Notes under the pieces: model-generated
Databases searched by the model: none
Told to the model about the DNA's origin: nothing
The model's input: only the letters and a program-made list of their open reading frames with translations
Program-made: the position numbers and the translations under genes
Assembly (NCBI GenBank): GCA_020351855.1
Contig: CP070670.1
Location: 2,475,838 to 2,510,605, forward strand
Reading direction: 5' to 3'
Origin: Gemmatimonadota bacterium
GTDB taxonomy: Bacteria; Gemmatimonadota; Gemmatimonadetes; Palauibacterales; Palauibacteraceae
DNA length: 34,768 nt
Shown: positions 23,464 to 30,945 of the stretch, in pieces
Position numbering within the stretch: position 1 is the stretch's first letter
Layout: each line of letters starts with the position of its first letter

Positions 23464-24756
23464 ATGGAGCGCGATCCTGTTGCCGCAGAGAGCCGGCGGA
23501 CGGCTCCCAGCCCGTCGATCGTTCTCCGGGAACTGGGGCGCTTCGTCCGGTTCATGCTGGGCGAGATGCGTCCGAGGGGACGGCTACTCACGCCTTTCAA
23601 CGTGCTCACGGGCGCCATCGTTCTGGTCACGATCGGGCTTCTCGTCATCCGCTTCACGCATGGGCTCGGCTCGATCACGAACCTGTCGCAGGACAGCCCC
23701 TGGGGGCTGTGGATCGGCTTCGACGTGATCACCGGGGTGGCGTTTGCCGGGGGCGCATACGTGCTGAGCTTCATCGTGTACGTCCTGGGTCAGGAGAGGT
23801 ACAGGCCGATCGCGCGGGTCACGATCCTGAACGGCTTCCTGGCCTACGTGTTCTACGCGGGCGCCCTGTTGTTGGACCTGGGAAGGCCTTGGAAGGTGGT
23901 GAACCCGATCATCGGGAACTCGTTCGGCGTCAGCTCGGTGATGTTCCTGGTGGCGTGGCATTTCCTGCTCTACATGATCGCGGAGTTCGTCGAGTTCTCT
24001 CCGACGATCGCCGAATGGGCCGGCTGGCCGCGGCTGCGCCGCCGTTTGCATGCCCTCACCCTGGGGGCGGTCGTGTTCGGGATCACCCTTTCGATCCTTC
24101 ACCAGTCGGGTCTGGGGGCCCTGTTCCTGATGGCGCGGGACAAGATCCACCCGCTCTGGTATTCGCAGTTCATCCCGATCCTCTTCTTCGTGTCGAGCAT
24201 CTTCGCCGGGCTCTCGATGGTCATCTTCGAGGGAACGATCACGCACAAGGTCTTCCACGAGCGGGTTGGCGATCGGCTCGAGCAGACATACCCCGATATC
24301 CTGACCGGACTCGCCAGGATCTGTGCGGCCACGATGTTCGTCTACCTCTTCCTCCAGCTGCTCGTCTTCGTGCACGGGCAGCGCTGGACGTACATGCGGA
24401 CCGGGTGGGGTGCCTGGTACCTGCTCGAGATGGCCGGCCTGGTGGCCCTGCCGATCGCGCTCTTCCTGCACGGCCATGTCCGCCGAAACCTCGCGGTCAT
24501 CCGGGCTGCCGCCATCCTGACCCTGGCCGGAATCGTGCTCAACCGCCTGAACGTCTCGGTGATCGCGTACAAGTGGTACGCTCCGGTGCCCTACGTACCC
24601 AGCTGGCAGGAGGTCGTCGTCACGCTCGGTGTGATCTCTGCCGAGATCTGGGTGTTCCGCTGGATCGTCAACCGCATGCCGGTGCTCGATCGCGCGCTTC
24701 CGTCGCCCGCGCCGCGGGCCAGGGGGCGAGCCGTTCCTGCTCCGGCCACGAGGTGA
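23464..24756 (+). CDS. HybB/NrfD-like membrane quinone-interacting subunit
   Basis: The 430-residue protein is an integral membrane subunit of the NrfD/PsrC superfamily, closest in look to HybB. About ten hydrophobic helices are visible. Hallmarks are SPWGLWIGFDVITGVAFAGG near residue 80, HQSGLGALFLM in the middle (HybB-type HQSSLG motif) and FEGTITHKVFHER. Members of this family exchange electrons with the quinone pool through an iron-sulfur partner, here the preceding HybA-like protein. ATG 23464 is used, three bases after the ferredoxin stop, with AGGAG five bases upstream; a GTG at 23458 is less likely. In a hydrogenase locus these two would sit with hydrogenase subunits; none is present here, so the electron partner is unknown. 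Confidence 0.9.
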   Translation: MERDPVAAESRRTAPSPSIVLRELGRFVRFMLGEMRPRGRLLTPFNVLTGAIVLVTIGLLVIRFTHGLGSITNLSQDSPWGLWIGFDVITGVAFAGGAYVLSFIVYVLGQERYRPIARVTILNGFLAYVFYAGALLLDLGRPWKVVNPIIGNSFGVSSVMFLVAWHFLLYMIAEFVEFSPTIAEWAGWPRLRRRLHALTLGAVVFGITLSILHQSGLGALFLMARDKIHPLWYSQFIPILFFVSSIFAGLSMVIFEGTITHKVFHERVGDRLEQTYPDILTGLARICAATMFVYLFLQLLVFVHGQRWTYMRTGWGAWYLLEMAGLVALPIALFLHGHVRRNLAVIRAAAILTLAGIVLNRLNVSVIAYKWYAPVPYVPSWQEVVVTLGVISAEIWVFRWIVNRMPVLDRALPSPAPRARGRAVPAPATR

Positions 24757-24765
24757 GGTGATACG

Positions 24766-25464
24766 ATGGAAGGCATCGTCGATCCGTTTGCCACCAAGGG
24801 CGTCGAATACCTGATCGCCGTCGCGTTCCTTCTGCTTCTCGTCGGCTTCTGGCGGCTGGTCGGCCGGCCGCGCCCGGTGTTGTTGAGGCCGGTCAGTGCT
24901 GGGGCGAGCGGGTTTCGCCCGGCGCCGGAGGGTTGGTTCGCGCTGCGGGGCGGCCACTTCTTCCACCAGGGACACAGCTGGGCGGTCCCGGAGTCGGCGG
25001 ACGTGGTCAGGGTGGGCATGGACGATTTCGCTCAGAAGCTCCTCGGCGACCCGTCGCGCATCGAGCTGCCGGCGCCGGGGACGGCCCTGCAGCAGGGCGA
25101 GCACGGCTGGACGGTTCAGGTCGACTCCGGCTCCGTATCCATGCTCTCCCCGGTCGATGGCGAGGTGGTGGCCGTGAACGCCGCGATCTCGAGTCGCCCC
25201 GATCTGGTCAGTCGTGAGCCGTACGACGACGGCTGGTTGCTGAAGGTGCGCGTGCCGAACCCGAAGAGTCTGGGCATAAACCTTCTGTCGGGGCGGCTGG
25301 CGAGGGCGTGGATGGAGGAGACGAACGAGCGGTTGAGGACCCTGTCCAGCGACACGCTCGGAATCCTCCTGCCGGACGGTGGTGTGCCGGTGCAGGGTTT
25401 TGCACGGGCGCTCTCGCCGGAGGACTGGGTGGCGGTGGCCGAGGAGTTTCTGCTCAGCGGATAG
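24766..25464 (+). CDS. Membrane-anchored GcvH-like protein 2, no lipoyl lysine
   Basis: This 232-residue protein is the clearest GcvH relative of the three. A membrane helix (about 14-29) is followed by positive residues, so the rest should be cytoplasmic. Residues about 57-165 follow glycine-cleavage H protein closely: GHSWAVPESADVVRVGMDDFAQKLLG, LSPVDGEVVAVNAAISSRPDLVSREPYDDGWLLKV (two blocks, 74-93 and 127-161). The Lys that carries lipoate lies eight residues before the Pro (P129) in GcvH; here it is Ser121. The C-terminal part has ILLPDGGVPVQG at 200-211, shared with the paralogues. It begins nine bases after the NrfD-like gene, with GAGGTG upstream. The loss of the lysine means it cannot work as a glycine-cleavage carrier; a structural or ligand-binding role in the membrane complex is my inference. 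Confidence 0.8.
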   Translation: MEGIVDPFATKGVEYLIAVAFLLLLVGFWRLVGRPRPVLLRPVSAGASGFRPAPEGWFALRGGHFFHQGHSWAVPESADVVRVGMDDFAQKLLGDPSRIELPAPGTALQQGEHGWTVQVDSGSVSMLSPVDGEVVAVNAAISSRPDLVSREPYDDGWLLKVRVPNPKSLGINLLSGRLARAWMEETNERLRTLSSDTLGILLPDGGVPVQGFARALSPEDWVAVAEEFLLSG

Positions 25465-25499
25465 GTCGCGGGTGGGTCCGCGACCGGAGCGATAAGGTC

Positions 25500-26300
25500 A
25501 TGCGGAGCGCAACGAGATCCTGCCGGGGCGAGGGGCCGCTGCCCTGCATCTGGGTCCTTGCCGGCGTGCTCAGCTACCGTCTCTGCGATCGGGCCTACGA
25601 GTGCGAGGGCTGCGAGCTCTTCCACGCGCTGTCAGGAGGTGGCTCCCGGCCCGGGAGCCGGAAATCGACGGCGCCCCAGTCCGCCCGGGAATTCGGACGC
25701 GAGGCCACGATCGCCTGGCGGGAGGAGCAGGTGGCCTCGCACCTGCACCACGTGCTTCGCGACTGCCCCTTGTATCTCGACCGATACTACCGCCCACCGC
25801 ACTTCTGGCTCGAAACCGGGAAGGATGATGATCTGACGGTCGGGCTCGCGGGACACCTGCTGCGAATCCTTCATCCGATCGACCGGATCGTGACGCCCGA
25901 TGTCGGGCTCCGCCTGGACCGGGATCAGCCGTGCGGTTGGATCGCCCGCCGCGGCATGGCCATCCCTCTCCTGATGCCGGTCTCGGGGGTCGTTCGTGCG
26001 GTCAATGAAGCTGCCTGCGGCGATCGCGCGGGGCAGGAGACCGGGCCCGATGACTGGCTGTTCCGGCTGCAGCCATCCGAGGCGCTCGAGTCGGTTGCAG
26101 GACTGTTGCGTGGGGAGGAGATGCTCCTCTGGCACCTGGACAACATCCGCACGCTCAAGTCGTACCTGCGCGAGGCCGTGGCGTCTCCGTCCGAGGAAGC
26201 GCTTGGCCCGCTGCTGGCCGATGGCGGCGTCCGGCAACCCGGGCTGGAAGACGTGCTCGGCACGTCCCGGTTCCGGGAGCTGGTGGAGGCCATCGCCTGA
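25500..26300 (+). CDS. GcvH-like protein 3 with N-terminal cysteine motif
   Basis: This 266-residue protein lacks a membrane helix. The N terminus holds C29-x5-C35-x2-C38 (LCDRAYECEGC), with Cys16 before it, a likely metal or iron-sulfur site. Residues about 97-190 are a diverged GcvH-like domain: DLTVGLAGHLLRILHPIDRI, LLMPVSGVVRAVNEAACG and GPDDWLFRL. The residue eight before the PVSG Pro is Gly152, not Lys. The C terminus has PLLADGGVRQPG at 237-248, like its two paralogues. ATG 25500 is chosen because frames upstream overlap the previous gene; ribosome site weak (AAGG three bases upstream). The cysteine motif and the lipoyl-like fold suggest it could carry electrons between a cytoplasmic partner and the membrane parts, but this is inference. 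Confidence 0.7.
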   Translation: MRSATRSCRGEGPLPCIWVLAGVLSYRLCDRAYECEGCELFHALSGGGSRPGSRKSTAPQSAREFGREATIAWREEQVASHLHHVLRDCPLYLDRYYRPPHFWLETGKDDDLTVGLAGHLLRILHPIDRIVTPDVGLRLDRDQPCGWIARRGMAIPLLMPVSGVVRAVNEAACGDRAGQETGPDDWLFRLQPSEALESVAGLLRGEEMLLWHLDNIRTLKSYLREAVASPSEEALGPLLADGGVRQPGLEDVLGTSRFRELVEAIA

Positions 26301-26417
26301 GGTGAGTCGGTCGCGTTGTCTGGCCCGGTTCCCACGGTCCGCGGCTGCGTGATACGGGGCTTCCTGCTACCATTAGTCCAGGACCGGGTGCGGACGCGGA
26401 CCTGCGAGGTCGCAAAG

Positions 26418-28085
26418 ATGGCGGATCGGTCCAGGCTTTCCTCGGTAGGCTCCTCCCTGAGCTTCCGGCTCTTCCTCATCCTGCTCCTGACGATTCTCGG
26501 CGTCTTCCTCGTCTTCAGCGGCCTCACGTTCCGCTACGAGAGCCGGATGACCGAAGATCTCGTCACGGTGGAAGCCTATCGAGCGAGCGACTTCATCCGG
26601 CAGAGCCTGCAGGCCTACATGCTGGAGAACGACCGGGAGCACCTGAGCGAAGCCGTGGATCTGCTCGGCAGCGAGCCCGGCATCGAGGTCATCCGCATCT
26701 ACAACAAGCGGGGCATCATCGCCTTCTCGAGCGTCGAGGGGGAGATCCACACGCAGGTGGACGAGAGCGCCGAGGCGTGCCAAGCCTGCCACGCCACCGA
26801 TGTCCCCCGCTCGGAGGTGCCGACGGAGGCGCTGGCCCGCCTCTCCGTGAACGAGGATCCGCACGGCCACCGCGTCGTCAGGCTGGTCAACCCGATCCGG
26901 AACCTGCCGGGCTGCTCCGGGGACTGCCACGCGCACACGCCGGACCAGTCCATTCTGGGGGTGCTGGACGTCCGGCTATCGATGGAAGTGGTCGATGATG
27001 CGATGGCCATGGCCTCGCGACGCCGGCTCGCGGTCGCGGTCACGCTCATTCTCGTGGCCACGCTTCTGACGGCCGGCATCATCTACTGGTCGGTCTATCT
27101 GCCGACCAGGCGCTTGCGGGCCGGCACCGAGGCGCTAGCAGAGGGCAACCTCGATGTGGAGATCACCCTGGACCGGTCGGATGAGCTGGGAGCGCTGGCC
27201 CGCTCGTTCAACCTGATGGCGCGGAACCTCAAGTCGGCGTACGAGGAGCTGCACGACTGGTCCGAGACGCTGGAGAGGCGGGTCCAGGAGAAGACCTCCG
27301 AACTCGAGGAGATCAACCGCCAGATGATCCAGGTCGAGAAGGCGGCCTCGGTCGGCAAGATGGCGGCGACCGTGGCGCACGAGCTGAACAACCCCCTGTC
27401 GGGCATCGTCACGTATGCGAAGCTGCTCGCCAGGAAGGTGCGGAAGAGGCTCCCGGAAGGTTCCGAGAAGGCAAAGATCCTCGAGGACCTGGACCTCATA
27501 CGCTCCGAGTCGATGCGCTGCGGACAGATCGTGCAGGACCTGCTGACCTACGCGCGGGGCGGGAGGCACGAGCTCCGACCGGCCCGGCTGCACGAGCTGG
27601 TGGAGCGCGGCCTCAAGCTGACGGCGCACCACATGAAGCTGGGGCACGTCAGCGTGAAACGGGAGCTCGAGCTTCCCGATGATCGGGTCGTCTGTGACCC
27701 GGACCAGATTGTCCAGGCACTGCTCGCACTCCTCATCAACGCTGTGGAGGCCATGCCGGATGGGGGGCAGCTGACCGTTCGGACGGCAGACAAGCCGGGT
27801 GACCCGGCCATGGTGAGGCTGATCATCAGCGATACCGGTGTGGGCATGACCCGTGAGGTTCAGGAGCGGATCTTCGACCCCTTCTTCAGCACGAAACGGG
27901 AGGCCAAGGGAGTGGGCCTCGGCCTGGCCGTCGTCTATGGGATCGTCCAGCGTCACGGCGGAGCCATCGCCGTCCGTTCGGTGCCGGGCAAGGGTGCCAC
28001 CTTCACCCTCGACATTCCACGCCAACCCCTGATCCCGGTGCCGGTGGGGTCCGGGGAGGCGGAAACGAGCGAGTGGCAAGCATGA
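26418..28085 (+). CDS. Sensor histidine kinase with haem-c motifs in periplasmic domain
   Basis: The 555-residue membrane sensor has a first helix at about 17-37, a periplasmic domain to about 203, a second helix at about 204-225, HAMP to about 275, a coiled segment, a HisKA domain with phospho-acceptor His321 (VAHELNNPLSG), and an ATPase domain with N441, DTGVG 472-476 and GVGLGL 498-503. The periplasmic domain carries CQACH at 121-125, a canonical c-type haem site, and CSGDCH at 166-171, a CX3CH variant. It should therefore bind one or two haems and sense redox state or a gas such as NO, CO or O2. The ATG at 26418 is used because it sits 17 residues before the membrane helix. Its stop overlaps the response regulator start (ATGA), a standard two-component pair. 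Confidence 0.92.
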   Translation: MADRSRLSSVGSSLSFRLFLILLLTILGVFLVFSGLTFRYESRMTEDLVTVEAYRASDFIRQSLQAYMLENDREHLSEAVDLLGSEPGIEVIRIYNKRGIIAFSSVEGEIHTQVDESAEACQACHATDVPRSEVPTEALARLSVNEDPHGHRVVRLVNPIRNLPGCSGDCHAHTPDQSILGVLDVRLSMEVVDDAMAMASRRRLAVAVTLILVATLLTAGIIYWSVYLPTRRLRAGTEALAEGNLDVEITLDRSDELGALARSFNLMARNLKSAYEELHDWSETLERRVQEKTSELEEINRQMIQVEKAASVGKMAATVAHELNNPLSGIVTYAKLLARKVRKRLPEGSEKAKILEDLDLIRSESMRCGQIVQDLLTYARGGRHELRPARLHELVERGLKLTAHHMKLGHVSVKRELELPDDRVVCDPDQIVQALLALLINAVEAMPDGGQLTVRTADKPGDPAMVRLIISDTGVGMTREVQERIFDPFFSTKREAKGVGLGLAVVYGIVQRHGGAIAVRSVPGKGATFTLDIPRQPLIPVPVGSGEAETSEWQA

Positions 28086-29443
28086 CCAAGAAGCGGAAGA
28101 TCCTGATCGTGGATGACGAGCTGTCCGTCCGTAACTCCCTGCGGGAGTGGTTTCTGGAGGATGGCTTTGACGTGGCGACGGCAGAGGACGGCGAGTCGGC
28201 CTTGCGCGAGATGCACGGGGCCGGACCGTTCGACGTGTTCGTGATCGACCTGAAGATGCCGGGCATGGACGGGATCACGCTGCAAAAGCGGGTTCAGGAG
28301 GCCGACAAGGATGCGGCCATTATCATCCTCACCGCGTTCGCTTCCGTGGATACGGCGGTGGAGGCACTGAAGCTGGGCGCGTTCGACTACATCACGAAGC
28401 CGGTGGATCCGGACGACCTCTCCAACGCCGTGCGGAACGCGCTCCGGCAGCGGGAGCTGAGCGAGGAGAACATCCGTCTGAGGGACAAGGTCCGCGAGAT
28501 GGTCCTGCCCTCTCCGATCATCGGGGAAAGCTCCAAGATGAGAGGGGTCATGGGGCTGATCGACGCCGTGGCCGAGACCGATGCGACCGTCGTGATTCGG
28601 GGGGAGAGCGGGACCGGCAAGGAGCTCATCGCGCGAGCCATCCACGCGCGCAGCCCCCGACGCTTCTTTCCGATCGTGGCCGTCAACTGCGGGTCCATCC
28701 CGGAGACGCTACTTCAGAGCGAGCTGTTCGGTCACGAGAAGGGCGCGTTCACCGGTGCACAATACAGGCGGAAGGGAAAGATCGAGCTGGCGAACGGCGG
28801 CACGCTCTTCCTGGACGAGATCGGCGACATCACCCCGCAGATGCAAATCGACCTGCTGCGCGTCCTGGAATCGAAGCGATTCACCCGGCTGGGCGGCACC
28901 CAGGAGGTCACCTCGGACTTCCGCCTCGTGTGCGCGACCAATCAGGATCTGGAGAAGCTGGTCGAAGAGGGCTCCTTCCGGGAGGACCTCTACTACCGGG
29001 TGAATGTGTTCACGATCGATGTACCGCCGCTGCGGGAGCGCGCGGAGGACATTCCGCTTCTCGCCCGCTTCTTCGTGGAGAAGTACGCCCGCTCGATGTC
29101 CAAGCCGGTCAAGGCGATCTCGCCGGCTGCGGAAAGCGTGCTCGCCGAGTACGAGTGGCCCGGCAACGTTCGCGAGCTGGAGAACGCCATCGAGCGCGCC
29201 CTGGTGATCGGCTGCGGCGAGCTCCTGGAGCCGGGAGATCTGCCCCTTCGGGTGGAACGCCGGGCGGAGGAACGGGCTGGCCGGCCGAGCCGTAGCAGTC
29301 TGGCCTCGCTGGAGGAGAGACACATCCAGCGCGTCCTGGAAGAGTGCGGGGGCAACATCACCCGCGCGGCCAGCGCCCTCGGCATCGACCGCGGCACGCT
29401 CTACAACAAGTTGAAGCGCTACGGCATCGAGCGCCCCGCGTGA
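28082..29443 (+). CDS. Sigma-54-dependent response regulator (NtrC/AtoC type)
   Basis: This 453-residue regulator has a receiver domain (1-120) with phospho-acceptor Asp56, Thr84 and Lys106; a central AAA+ domain with Walker A GESGTGKE at 174-181, GAFTGA at 221-226 (the loop that contacts sigma-54) and Walker B TLFLDE at 241-246; and a Fis-type helix-turn-helix at the C terminus (RVLEECGGNITRAASALGI, then DRGTLYNKLKRYG). When phosphorylated by the haem kinase it should form a ring and use ATP to open sigma-54 promoters. The matching promoter is at 21800-21814, at the head of this operon. ATG 28082 overlaps the kinase stop; the GTG at 28073 is not preferred. Its stop overlaps the archaemetzincin start, so the two are coupled. 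Confidence 0.96.
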   Translation: MTKKRKILIVDDELSVRNSLREWFLEDGFDVATAEDGESALREMHGAGPFDVFVIDLKMPGMDGITLQKRVQEADKDAAIIILTAFASVDTAVEALKLGAFDYITKPVDPDDLSNAVRNALRQRELSEENIRLRDKVREMVLPSPIIGESSKMRGVMGLIDAVAETDATVVIRGESGTGKELIARAIHARSPRRFFPIVAVNCGSIPETLLQSELFGHEKGAFTGAQYRRKGKIELANGGTLFLDEIGDITPQMQIDLLRVLESKRFTRLGGTQEVTSDFRLVCATNQDLEKLVEEGSFREDLYYRVNVFTIDVPPLRERAEDIPLLARFFVEKYARSMSKPVKAISPAAESVLAEYEWPGNVRELENAIERALVIGCGELLEPGDLPLRVERRAEERAGRPSRSSLASLEERHIQRVLEECGGNITRAASALGIDRGTLYNKLKRYGIERPA

Positions 29444-30006
29444 GCAGGACGATCTATGTTGCCTTCCTGGAAGGATTCAACCCGTCTTGGGGCGAGAACC
29501 TTCCCGCACGGCTCACCGAATGGGTCCCGGGGCCCATCGAGCCCCTGTCTTCCCTCGCTCTCGGCATGGATCCGTACTACGCGCCGGAGCGGGGCCAGTA
29601 CAACGCGACCCTCGTGCTCGCTCGTCTGCTGCGCTATCTGCCCGAACCGCAGGCCAAGATCGTCGGCCTCACCAACGTCGACCTCTTCATCCCGGTCCTG
29701 ACGTTCGTCTTCGGACAGGCCCAGCTCGAGGGTCCCGGGGCGCTCGTCTCCACCTATCGGCTGCGCAACGAGTTCTATGGTCTCCCGCCGGACGCCGGGC
29801 TCCTGCGCGATCGGACCATCAAGGAGGTCGTACACGAGCTCGGGCACACGTTCGGGCTCGTGCACTGCCGCGACTACGAGTGCGTGATGCATGCCTCCAC
29901 CTATGTGGAGGAGATCGACTTGAAGGGACCAGGGTTCTGCTCGGCGTGCCGCGGGGGGCTGCACGCCGCCACGGGCACGAACGCCACGCTGGGCGCGGGC
30001 GGCTGA
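29440..30006 (+). CDS. amzA: Archaemetzincin-family zinc metalloprotease
   Basis: The 188-residue protein has the archaemetzincin signature: HELGHTFGLVHC (His132, Glu133, His136, His142) binding the catalytic zinc, C143-x4-C148, then C167-x2-C170; together C143, C148, C167 and C170 are known to form a second zinc site. Family proteins are about 180-200 residues, as here. There is no signal peptide, so it is cytoplasmic, as is usual; the physiological substrate is unknown. The start is GTG 29440, overlapping the stop of the response regulator (GTGA), so it is translationally coupled to a signalling protein; the open frame to 29344 is a shadow. The coupling suggests a link to the redox operon, perhaps proteolytic control, but this is inference. 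It converges with the haem lipoprotein gene. Confidence 0.93.
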   Translation: MSRTIYVAFLEGFNPSWGENLPARLTEWVPGPIEPLSSLALGMDPYYAPERGQYNATLVLARLLRYLPEPQAKIVGLTNVDLFIPVLTFVFGQAQLEGPGALVSTYRLRNEFYGLPPDAGLLRDRTIKEVVHELGHTFGLVHCRDYECVMHASTYVEEIDLKGPGFCSACRGGLHAATGTNATLGAGG

Positions 30007-30060
30007 GCGCCCCCGCCCCGCTCTGCTCGCCCTCGGTTGCCTCGTCGGCTACCGCGGGCA

Positions 30061-30075
30061 GCGACGATCCGTCGC
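30061..30075. terminator. Candidate bidirectional hairpin between convergent genes
   Basis: GCGACG-ATC-CGTCGC forms a six-base stem with a three-base loop in the 71-base gap between the archaemetzincin gene and the two-haem lipoprotein gene, which end towards each other. It is short and has no T-tract, so it is a weak terminator candidate. Confidence 0.35.
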
Positions 30076-30077
30076 GG

Positions 30078-30770
30078 CTACCAGACCACGGCGATCTTCC
30101 TGCCGAGACGCTGGTGGCAGTCCGCACAGGTGGCGATCAGTTCGCCGTAGATCCGCGCCCTCGCGCTGGCACCGCTGACCAGCTGCGCTCTCGAGCCGAG
30201 ACCGTGGCAGCGCTTCTCCAGGTAATCGGCGGCTTCCAGGTCGTCGGCCGCCACGGCCTCCGGCGGCAGGCGCTGGCACTCGAGTGCCCGCGCCCCGGCC
30301 ATCCAGGACTCGTCCGCCGGCACGACGAGGCCCTCCCACATGCGCCTCACGGCCCACGCGTGGCCGACCATGTGCGCGGCCACGTCGTCTCCGGATGCCG
30401 CGCCCGGTGGCAGCACCGGGACAGGACCACGGACGTAGGCTTGGTGGCACTCTCCGCAGGCCTGGGCAATGCGACCCGTAGCGTACGCGGCATCCTCCAG
30501 GTTCCGGGCGTCCGCGGCGCGCGCGGCATACTTCTGCAGTTCTGCAACGAAGGCCTCCGAGCCCTCCGGGAGGTCCGGCGGAGCATGTTCGGCCAGCCAG
30601 CCTGCCGGCGTCCTGACCCCATCGAGGTCTCCGAGGATGACGGCCGTGTGCACGCCGGCTGCGGCGTCGAAGTGCGAGGTCATGGTGGGATCGGGCCGAT
30701 CCGGAGAGGAGCCCGTTGCGCAGCCGGCGAACGCCAGGGAGCAAAGCGCCATCCAAAGCTGCCGTCTCAT
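30078..30770 (-). CDS. Two-haem cytochrome-like lipoprotein
   Basis: This 230-residue predicted lipoprotein (lipobox FAGC, lipidated Cys17) has two canonical haem-c sites: CGECH at 105-109 and CADCH at 215-219, each at the end of an alpha-helical stretch of about 60-70 residues. The layout, two similar halves each ending in CxxCH, resembles a duplicated cytochrome c'/c556-like four-helix fold. It is an electron carrier or gas-binding protein on the periplasmic side of a membrane. The ATG at 30770 has AGGAGGG seven bases upstream, which decides it over the frame open to 30824. It converges with the redox operon and could be a partner of the HybA-like ferredoxin or the haem kinase, but this is inference from proximity. 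Confidence 0.88.
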   Translation of the reverse strand: MRRQLWMALCSLAFAGCATGSSPDRPDPTMTSHFDAAAGVHTAVILGDLDGVRTPAGWLAEHAPPDLPEGSEAFVAELQKYAARAADARNLEDAAYATGRIAQACGECHQAYVRGPVPVLPPGAASGDDVAAHMVGHAWAVRRMWEGLVVPADESWMAGARALECQRLPPEAVAADDLEAADYLEKRCHGLGSRAQLVSGASARARIYGELIATCADCHQRLGRKIAVVW

Positions 30771-30815
30771 ATCATCACCCTCCTGAGCGCCGCCCTTGCC
30801 GCTCGTATGGCGGAT

Positions 30816-30833
30816 CTGCCGCAATTGCGGCAG
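30816..30833. repeat. Perfect 18-base palindrome, possible operator
   Basis: CTGCCGCAATTGCGGCAG is fully self-complementary and lies 46 bases upstream of the start of the haem lipoprotein. A protein-binding operator is the simplest reading. The core CCGCAATTG also occurs at 34027-34035 before the HU gene, where it is one arm of another inverted repeat. Confidence 0.5.
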
Positions 30834-30945
30834 CTCGATCGACCCCGACGCGGCAGGTAAGGGCGCTCCTCCATGAACGCTATGTGCGTCCAGGTGATCG
30901 GACTATCGGGAGTTGCTGGACTGGACGTGTAGGGAGGTTTCTGCG

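Noticed and set aside
23584..25104. Minus-strand open frame of 506 codons over the NrfD-like gene
   Set aside because: Low-complexity, Arg/Asp/Glu/His-rich translation with no fold; the plus strand encodes a clear membrane protein.
26336..26402. Eight-base inverted repeat GGTCCGCG / CGCGGACC before the sensor kinase
   Set aside because: The arms are more than 50 bases apart and no regulatory motif or sigma-54 element accompanies them.
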